DNA from: Mesostigma viride
Lineage: Eukaryota > Streptophyta > Mesostigmatophyceae > Mesostigmatales > Mesostigmataceae
Direction: 5' to 3'
NCBI GenBank assembly: GCA_009746045.1
Contig: RPFO01000389.1
Coordinates: forward strand, 1,810,773 to 1,874,772
Length of the DNA stretch: 64,000 bases
Shown: positions 50,618 to 64,000 of the stretch, piece by piece
Numbering within the stretch: the first letter of the stretch is position 1
Layout: each line of letters begins with the position of its first letter
Made by a program: the position numbers and the translations under genes
The notes under the pieces: model-generated
Seen by the model: only the letters and a program-made list of their open reading frames with translations
The model's database searches: none
Told to the model about the DNA's origin: nothing

Positions 50618-52030
50618 CTAGTGGTAACCACCAGGGGCAGCACGCTTCTCACCACGAGACTCACTACGAGACTCTGCACCCGTGGTGTTAATCTCAACAG
50701 CGTCAAAGGAGGCAACCCAGCGACCATCCGACTTCAGACGCATCTGCACACGCTTCCCCCCCGGTACGTACCCCTCCCTGATGGCCACGACCTTCGCGTG
50801 ATTCCAGAGCTTGCTCCTTGCCGCCAGCTGTGCAGGGGTGTAGTCCTCGTCCATGCTGATGGGGCTGCCCTTGAGCAGGCGACGGGCGCCCATGACCCGT
50901 TTCTGGTCGTTCACGGTGGCCATGGTGACCAAGAGCAAGTGCCCTGGTGCACCTAGAGCAAGGGTCCTTTACATTCCCACCCTTGCAAGAAGTAGCTTAG
51001 AATGTATGATAGGCCATATGCCCCTTCTCTGGGCTATGTGCTACATATACTCCCAACGGAGTTATGTTCCTAATGGTGACCAAAACCAGGCCAGCTGGGC
51101 CTGGCAGGCGAATGGCCCTGTCAATGGTCACGTGATGGCTCAGCTGCAGCACCCCCAAGAACGCGGGGCCCCGCAAGGCCTCGGTAAGTGCGTGTGCGGT
51201 GTCATGCTTGCCCTTCTCAAAATCCTTGAGAATGATATTGCGTTGGCGGAGCTGAGCCACATTCTGTGACGCGACTGCGGTGGCAGCCGACTTAGCCGCC
51301 TGGGCGACTATAGCATCCAGGTTCTTCCCCGCCGCATCCGCGAACGTGACCCGCTTGGGGGGGGAGGTGGCCATGGCCGCCTTTAATTCCAGCAATGTGG
51401 CTTGCTGACAGCAGAGTTAGCAGCCAAAGACTTGAGCGCACCTTGCACAGACTTGAGCTCAGAGGTGAGCGCCTGCAGCTCAGTGGGGTCGGCTGCGCCG
51501 GCAGGGGTGTCGGCATCGGCCGAGGTGTCGGATGCGGTCGCGATGGTCGCCAGCGGTTTGCAGAGTTCAGGGCAGTATGTAAAGAGGCAGGAGGTGCGTA
51601 GCTGCTCGTCTTCCCATTTCAGCCTCTCAGCGGGGCCGTCAGGCACAGCCGCGCCTGTCTTGGGGTGGCGGATGATGTCGTCGGCGTCGTATCGGGATTT
51701 GAGGATTTTCAGCACGTCGGCGACCGGCATGGCGAAAAATGCCTCAAAGTCGGCCGGTTCCAGGCGGGTGCCGAGGCTTGTATATTTGGTTAAAGCAGAC
51801 GGTGAAGGCGGTGGGTTGGCAGGCGTGGGGGTAGCCTCGGCGGCCATGGAAGTGATTTCCGTGGTACGCGGCTTCTTGGGAGCGGCGGGAGCGGTGTTGA
51901 CGAAAGGGCTGGCTGCGGCAAGCACATCTTCCAGCGAGCGGGTTTCTGGGGCGGCAGGTGTTGATGCGGCCTCCATAGCTACGGGGAAGATGTCGAATGC
52001 TGGGGCGGGGGGCGCAGGCGTGCTATTCAC
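50618..52030 (-). pseudogene. LINE ORF1-like frames
   Basis: Three minus-strand frames occur: 52030-51383 (Pro/Ala/Thr-rich, with LEPADFEAFFAMPVADVLKI), 51395-50997 (VTFADAAGKNLDAIVAQAAK, possibly a helix-forming nucleic-acid-binding part) and 50938-50618 (SISMDEDYTPAQLAARSKLW-like, RVQMRLKSDGRWV, resembling LINE ORF1 C-terminal domains). No zinc knuckle. The second frame ends within the dispersed hairpin repeat at 50991-51075. Confidence 0.5.
50991..51075. repeat. Dispersed hairpin repeat, copy 6 (long form)
   Basis: Matches 9361-9445, including ACTCCCAACGGAGTTATGTT. It lies at the end of the LINE ORF1-like frame. Confidence 0.5.
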
Positions 52031-53795
52031 GAAGAGAATGCCGCCATATCGAGTCGAAAATAGCGATATCTGCTGGGCAGGCCGAGGTCGAGAACGTACG
52101 AAATCGGGGACGATAGCTGCCGGAAATCATACCAGCGTGTTCGTCATCAGAAGACGAGTCGAATGCAACAAACCCGACTAAATTTCATGGCCTGAGTCGA
52201 AAGTTATAAGCATTCTCGGCAGCCATAGCTCGGCATATTTTCGCGCCTAAAAAATCGAGGTGATGGAAATGTGTAGCCTTTGTTTGCCCATTGTCCTAGG
52301 GAAAATATGCCAAAAGTAGCGTCTTTTTCTATTTTTAGCGCGTAACCGGCATCTGGTGGGGGCTAGTACCCCCCCCAAGTGGTTGGAAATTTTTTTTAAA
52401 ATCATACTTATGGTTCCCAATCATAATTGGATTTTTAGCACATGCATAGGTATGGTTTCCAGAAAAGTGCTCTTTAGGCATATCCCCTCATCAAACCAAG
52501 AGGACGAGACTCTCGTCCTCGGACCAATTTCACCTAGGTCTGCCACCAATTAGCTGGCAAGGGGCGCCGACATGGCGCTGACCTTCCAAAACATGCAGTC
52601 CACACAAGATCCTCGGGTCGACATCGACCCTCGCCAGGCTACAGAATCCACGCATGAGTAGAATATCTCAACCAGCCCTACCCTCCGGCCTACACATTGG
52701 AAAAAGAATGCGTGAGTGCAGGAAAAGGAATGGAAAGGCATTCGCATGTGTCCCCGACCGAAATACAGCAACAAAGAGCGGGAGGCATACCTGCCATGCA
52801 GGAAGTGACGCAACGAATGTTGTTGCCGAGAAAAATGGGCCTCCTTTCCCGGTGCTGACGGAAACACAAAGCAAACAGACGGCCTCGAAGCATAGGAATG
52901 CATGAAACATGAAATAACGTTCCAAAGCGTCCCATATCGAAATAAAACAAAACCGAGCGCAAAAGACGGTGGCGTATGTGCATGGCGGGACATGCTACTA
53001 TGGAACCGCCCGGTAGGCAAACGGCTGCCCCTCCCTATCCGCTCTTGACGTCAACTGACACAATGGAAAGAGACTGACTGGAAGCCGGCCAAAATGGTCA
53101 TGCGACACCGTTCCAAAGTGAAAGCCCAGCAAACAACAAACGCAGCTTACCCAGGCGTCAGAACGGGTGCCCGGCCACCTTCTTACCCCGACAGTCATCT
53201 TCCCAGCAATGTTCTCCAAGAGCTCGCGGCACCCACAGTCCAGGCGCTCCAAAGACCCGTCATGAAAGACCGCCGGTCATTGTACCCCGTTTCAAAGCGT
53301 CCAACAATGAAAACGTAGCTTGCCCAACAGTCACGACCTACTCAACAGGTACTGGCTGTCAACAGCCATCCCGTCTTCCCGCGGCCATCATTTGAAATTT
53401 CATGCTGGGCCCCGATGCTGCACGCTGCTGAAGTGGTGGGCCGACCGCGCGCTGCTGGGCGCTTGGGAAGTTCAAATACACTTCTGCTGCCAACTGCAAC
53501 AGGTGACAGCAAAAAAACAGGCGACAGGTGGCGTTGCACTATGTACTGACGACGATCCGAAACTGAAGGGCATTCAGCAATGGTGGCCGCATTATTTTAG
53601 ATTTTATCGTGGATTGTCGGCAAGGGAGCCGCAAGCGATCCTTCATAAAAGGCTAGAAATAACTGATAAGTATAAGATAGTCAGCTAAATGTCCTGAACT
53701 GGCCGCGCGAATATCAGTTTTGATATTCAGTTTGGGGGGCTAACCCAAATATTCCACATTTAACTTGCTCACTTATTCTGTAGTATACAACTAGC
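52031..53795. other. Intergenic region upstream of the ATXR2-like gene
   Basis: Short frames occur but none has domain or splice support. Degenerate words such as TTCCAAAGCGTCC recur near 52918, 53108 and 53290. No TATA box is obvious before 53796; a TTTGATATTCAGTTTGG region lies about 80 bases upstream of the start. Confidence 0.45.
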
Positions 53796-56700
53796 ATGGC
53801 TGCAAGCAGTGAAATTAATCCGCTGGTGGCGGAATTCCCCGCTTCTGAAGTCTCTGTAAGTTGGTTAAAGCTTTTTATTTACTGGGCGTGGTCGCTTGAT
53901 CAGCCACCTTTATTGATTTGTCTTCTGGACGTATTAATTAAGATGTTGTGACGATTTAGTGTCATGATGCGATGGTTGCTTTGTAGGCATGCCTCGACAG
54001 GCGACATTAGGGACCATTCTGGGTTTCGGCAACAACTAGGCTTTAAAATGCAAAAGTTACGCAGTAATGTCGGCTGCCCACTCACAGTCTAGAGTCTAGT
54101 ACCAATGATTTGGTCGTTTCTCGTTACTTATGTCGAATGCTTGATCTGCATGCCAGGATTACTACAGTCGTTATTGCACGGAGGACTTCCGCGTAAAGTT
54201 CATTACCAAGACCGTTGGAAAAGGTAGGTAAGGGCGGCTGTTTTGATTTTGTAGTTATCATAGGACGAAGCGAACATGTTACTTCCCGTCTCCGCAAGGC
54301 CGCTGCCAATATTCTTTTGCATTTTGTCGGAACTAGCTCTGCTAACAAATTACACGGCAGGTGTTGCAGGAACATGCTCGCTATGAATTGTCTTTTGGTT
54401 TTTAAATTTTATTATTATCGTGGCATTAACAATTACGCTGTAATTTCAGGCTGAACCTTGGGGTACATTAACTAAGTTCTTGAAACTCACTCAAGCTGCC
54501 TTACCGAAAAGGAGATTCTAAAATCGTCAGTCACGGAGTCGTCTTCCCCATTTCGTCTTCATTTAGTCTGCTCGCCACACTTCGCTGGGCTGGCCCATGT
54601 GCACGACTAAGGTATCTCAATTAGCGACTTGGCTTCTTTACTTGCATGGGATCAGCCGGTCTCCCTTCGCAGTGGCTTATAATGCCCAAATGTGGGTTAT
54701 TGGATCATGTGCAAGTGTCACTTGTATATGCGCCTCTTTGTGGTTTACTGTGTGTAGCTGCTACTGTGTTGCGTCGCATGTTCAGTGTATTGCACGTGGA
54801 TTACGGTGGGACCTGTGATGCCCGTTATTGCTTTACACCTGCCAGGTGCACCGCAAGCAAGCAAGGTGCACCAGTGCACCTTTATACCACGTCAAGTTTC
54901 TTTTGCTGTCGCTGCCTTCTAGCTAGCCTGATAGTTTTTGCACGGTTTGCTTGACGTTGCCAGCTTTCATGTCCTAATGCTCGATGTGCAGTCATGCGGG
55001 CTGCCGATGCTAGAGTAGTGCTGCTTGCAGTCTGGCAGATGTGCATTGTGCCACACCCTGCAAGTGTGGATCACAAGATATAGGTCAGCTGTGGGGTAGC
55101 TTGTGTTGAGGATGGCCTCAGAGAACAATTGGCACTATGTCAAACCGCAGTATATTGCAAGGGTCAAACCTATCAGCATGGCTGTCCTCATTACTGCCAT
55201 TTCGGGGTTCATCGTGTGTCATCCTCACTGGCATTGTCATCATGTATGAATTACTAACTTTTCTCTTTCCCCAAAGGCGTGGTCGCGTCCAAGGCCTTCC
55301 GTGAGGGCGACGTCATCCTCAAGGAGCGTTTCCTGGTGGGCGCGCAGCACACCGCAAACAAGGCAGGTGGCAGCGGGCAGGAATGGGTTTGAGATTGTCG
55401 GTGTGTCCTGTCAGGCCAGGGCAGAAGGCTCAAGGGTGGTTTCACTCTAGTCCCCAATCAGTTCAGGATGTAAAAGGATCAGAGCAGAGAGAGGAAGTGA
55501 AAGCAAGGGGGAAGACGATGGAAAGGTAAGAGGGGGTGCAGAATCTTATAGATGTTGATTCCTTCACAAGTGCAGCCACACTGGGGACACCCTTATGCCA
55601 CCTCGGTACTTAAAAGGTGGGACAGAAACAGAGGGAATGCGCATATCAAGGTACAGATGGCCGTGGGATGACTTCAGTTATGCCTCGCCCGGAACTGAGG
55701 ATCGGTTGCGCTTAAGTGACATAAGCATTGCATTCAGAACTGCTTGATGATTCTCCTTTGTCGGTGACGCCTCGCTTCGTCCGTGTCCCTGTCGTTGTCT
55801 CTGGCAGGCAGAGGCACTGGTGTGCAGCCACTGCATGTGCTACGTGGGGTCGATCGAGCTCCAGATCGCGCGCAGGTATGGGCCATGGGAGATACACTTT
55901 CTAACGTTTCTTCGGGTAAATGTCGTGGGTGAAGCATGCCAGGTTGCTGAGGATTGGGATGGCAGTTCCCTTCAGGCATGTGATGCCAATAATGTTTTTT
56001 GAATGTTGATGCCTGTTAGGAAAGCTGGCCATGAATTGTCCCAGGGGGCCTGGCTTAATGCTACCTTGCCGGGTCAGGGAGGAGTATTTTTCCTACCAGC
56101 TTTGTTTGAAGCTATCACAGTTGAGGAGTGCTGTCCAGGTCAAATAGGAAGTTCATCATACATGTGTTGAGGCCCATGATGACATGGCTATCAGTAAATA
56201 GAGGTATTTTATTTCTTGGTGAAATGCTTGTGCATGGCAGCTTGTGTGTGGCAGGGCACCAATACCTGCCAGCACTTTTATTTTGGCGGGGATTCGCCCC
56301 TTCCCAGAAGTCTTCCCAGAAGCACAGATATGCCAGATGTCTACATGTATTGCAATCTTTCTGGCTGCCCACTAGGCATTTGATACGCTTGCTTGCAATG
56401 GTTTAATATACGGCTGTTTGCTGCAGGATCCTTCATGAGGACTTTGTGTACGGCCAGGGTGCCAGCGGTGGAGACTGCGAGGACTTTGACGAAGGTGAAG
56501 ATCAGGATGGAGAAGACGAGCCGATGCAGGACAGCAAAGGTAACTTGGAGATATATTGTCTCCCTGCTTGACGCACCAATACTACTCGTTTGCTCTTGGC
56601 TATGACCTGGTCCCTTAGGCTGTGCCACAGGCATGCCTGTTCTATTGGTCCGTGGTACCTCTACGCCGAGTCTGGCTGGTGAAGTAGGCCTGTTGCAAAC

Positions 56701-57348
56701 CGGAATGTCATAACACAACCGTTGAACAACATGTTTGGGCACCAGATATTGGGTCTGTGACGGTCCAGCGAGACTAGCTAAATAAACTCAGCAAGACTTT
56801 GCGCAAGATGGGCGCTGCAACTGTGCTCAATTGGAAACTAACATCCTTGGCAACTAGGGGCTGCCTGTGGGTGATGCCGGGACGGTCCGGTGGCCTTAGG
56901 ACCTTCGACATATTAATCGAGCAGAGAACAGTATGTCACTTTTGCTTCAACACCTCTCTCCGCCATTTATCAGTCCTTTCCTGCCATTTCTAACTGCTGC
57001 CTGCTTGCCTGCTCTGTTGCAAACGGACATTTTCGAGCGCATGCTGCTTGTCATGGTGAGCTGCTGTCGAGCCATTGCAATGCATTGCAAGCCGCGTGCA
57101 GGGCCGAAGCCCATTCCATGCGTTCATGGCTTTAACTCCACACTTGCTTCTGCTACATCCCTGGCTAAACGTGTCGTGGTGTCCCTGTGGGGACTGGCAG
57201 ACGCCGCGCCCGTTGGGTCCAAGGAACAAGCCATCATGATGGCACACTGCTTGCTGGACGGCTCCTTGAAACTGCCGCAAAGCCACCTCTTCCCCCTGCC
57301 CTCCGTGCAACCATGCCCCGGAGGCTGCACTGACGAGGTGTACTGCAG
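53796..57348 (+). CDS. ATXR2-like: ATXR2-like SET-domain lysine methyltransferase, exons 1-6 (3' part outside or unresolved)
   Basis: Six exons join in phase with GT-AG introns: 53796-53855, 54157-54223, 55277-55366, 55812-55875, 56427-56539 and 57201-57348, about 180 codons. The product begins MAASSEINPLVAEFP, then DYYSRYCTEDF, GKGVVASKAFREGDVILKE, FLVGAQHTANK, ALVCSHCMCYVGSIELQIAR, an acidic insert, and FPLPSVQPCPGGCTDEVYC. This block order (GKG...EGD, VGxQHxxNK, LVCSxC, GSIExQIxR, PxPCPGGCxxxxYC) is that of plant ATXR2, a SET protein that methylates lysines on histones in the nucleus. The first SET segment and a Cys-rich split are present. The Cys/His end of the insert and the catalytic SET-C (NHSCxPN, YxD) are absent. 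Exon 6 ends with an AG overhang and donor GTAGGT; no continuation occurs before the CTG repeat. Confidence 0.85.
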
Positions 57349-58047
57349 GTAGGTTATCAACGAACAAGCCTTGCGACGTGGTTAATTTCTGAGCCGTACG
57401 TCCTTTTCTTGCTAAGCAGTTTGCTCTTCCAAAGTGCTTGTTATTGTGTCATGCTTACGATGGAATGGTAAGCTAGGGAATCCACCTTGATGCCGACGGC
57501 TCCCAAGGTTGAAATGACTTCTGCTCATTTAGCACTTCAATCATCGGCTCGCAGCATAACAACAAGATGCTTTCAGAATCCCTTTTCAGACAGCAGCCTC
57601 CACCACTAGAAGCAAGGTGTCTGCTCTTAAGGCTGCCCTGATAACGGCAGGCAGCATAGGTTGTGGCACGCGACCGGTCAGGCTTAGGCGTTGACCATAG
57701 AAACGGAAGCACATTCTGAGTTGTCTCCCAGGTGCAGCAGTTTTAATTGTCACTCATGCTTCAATTGGTCACCACCAGGGTTGGGGAGGGGGGTTGCCTT
57801 GGAATAAATGCCATTGAGGGAAGATAGATGAGTTGAATGTGGTCTCATCTTGTTGAAAAGCGTGCAGACGCACCAGCTTCTTGCTGGCATTGTGGTAAAG
57901 CAGCTTATTAGGGACATCAGCCGTGAGCCCTGCAAGGACCTAGGATTGACTGCATTTATTGAGAGCCAGCGACTGCTGCGTTATGCCTTTGGGATGCTCG
58001 CCGCATTACAAACTTGAGTGCTATCGCCCCCTTCTTGTAAGAAATGT
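57349..58047 (+). other. Start of intron 6 of the ATXR2-like gene
   Basis: After the GTAGGT donor no exon matching the expected Cys/His-rich continuation is found. The sequence is unremarkable until the CTG run. Confidence 0.5.

Positions 58048-64000
<5,953 letters not shown>

Larger units (their letters stand above)
47133..52030 (-). mobile_element. Non-LTR retrotransposon (LINE), about 4.9 kb
   Basis: Minus-strand order is ORF1-like frames, an apurinic-type endonuclease, reverse transcriptase, and a C-terminal domain. Frames are broken several times, some near G runs around 48760-48850. There is no LTR. The 3' end is close to, or at, the CACTA terminus at 47132; no poly(A) tail was seen, so the true end may have been removed. 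Clade not assigned. Confidence 0.75.

Overview
This is a eukaryotic nuclear window, most likely from a green alga or another early-branching member of the green lineage. Genes carry many GT-AG introns. The only recognisable host gene is the 5' half of an ATXR2-type SET-domain gene, a green-lineage family. Everything else is selfish or repetitive DNA. I cannot name the species.

Layout. 0-2.9 kb: minus-strand Ty1/copia remnant (gag to integrase). 2.9-6.5 kb: possible LTR/leader plus gene-poor DNA. 6.5-9.8 kb: an inverted pair of homologous last exons around a poorly resolved plus-strand gene; the left copy is cut by a CACTA-type terminus at 6776. 10.2-10.8 kb: pure (CATC)n. 11.5-13.7 kb: two more copia fragments. 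13.7-18.9 kb: hairpins, 53-bp palindromes, minisatellites, (CT)n. 19.1-28.2 kb: element B, a two-gene DNA transposon. 28.3-46.1 kb: element C, a pogo/Tigger-like transposon with TA target duplication, split by a young Ty3/gypsy chromovirus (29.4-37.9 kb). 46.7-47.1 kb: the other CACTA terminus, an exact 56-bp inverted match to the one at 6776. 47.2-52.0 kb: minus-strand LINE. 53.8-57.3 kb: first six exons of the ATXR2-like gene. 58.0-64.0 kb: almost 6 kb of (CTG)n that appears to lie in the next intron of that gene.

The most interesting system is the shared design of elements B and C. Each has a pair of divergent genes, one encoding a transposase-like protein and the other an accessory-looking protein. 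Each carries its own short repeat family (GTTGCACC in B, GTCCCACCTAC in C) at both termini and again in the divergent promoter. This suggests that one element-encoded protein binds both the ends and the promoter, coupling transposition to autoregulation. In B the promoter and the first coding exons are an inverted duplication, so the two genes start with related leader peptides. That interpretation is inference; the repeats, inverted repeats, splice junctions and reading frames are visible directly.

Three clear frame breaks sit in or beside G homopolymers and all go in the -1 direction, so undercalled G runs in the assembly are a plausible cause. Unplaced exons, LTR edges and the element B target duplication are flagged as uncertain.
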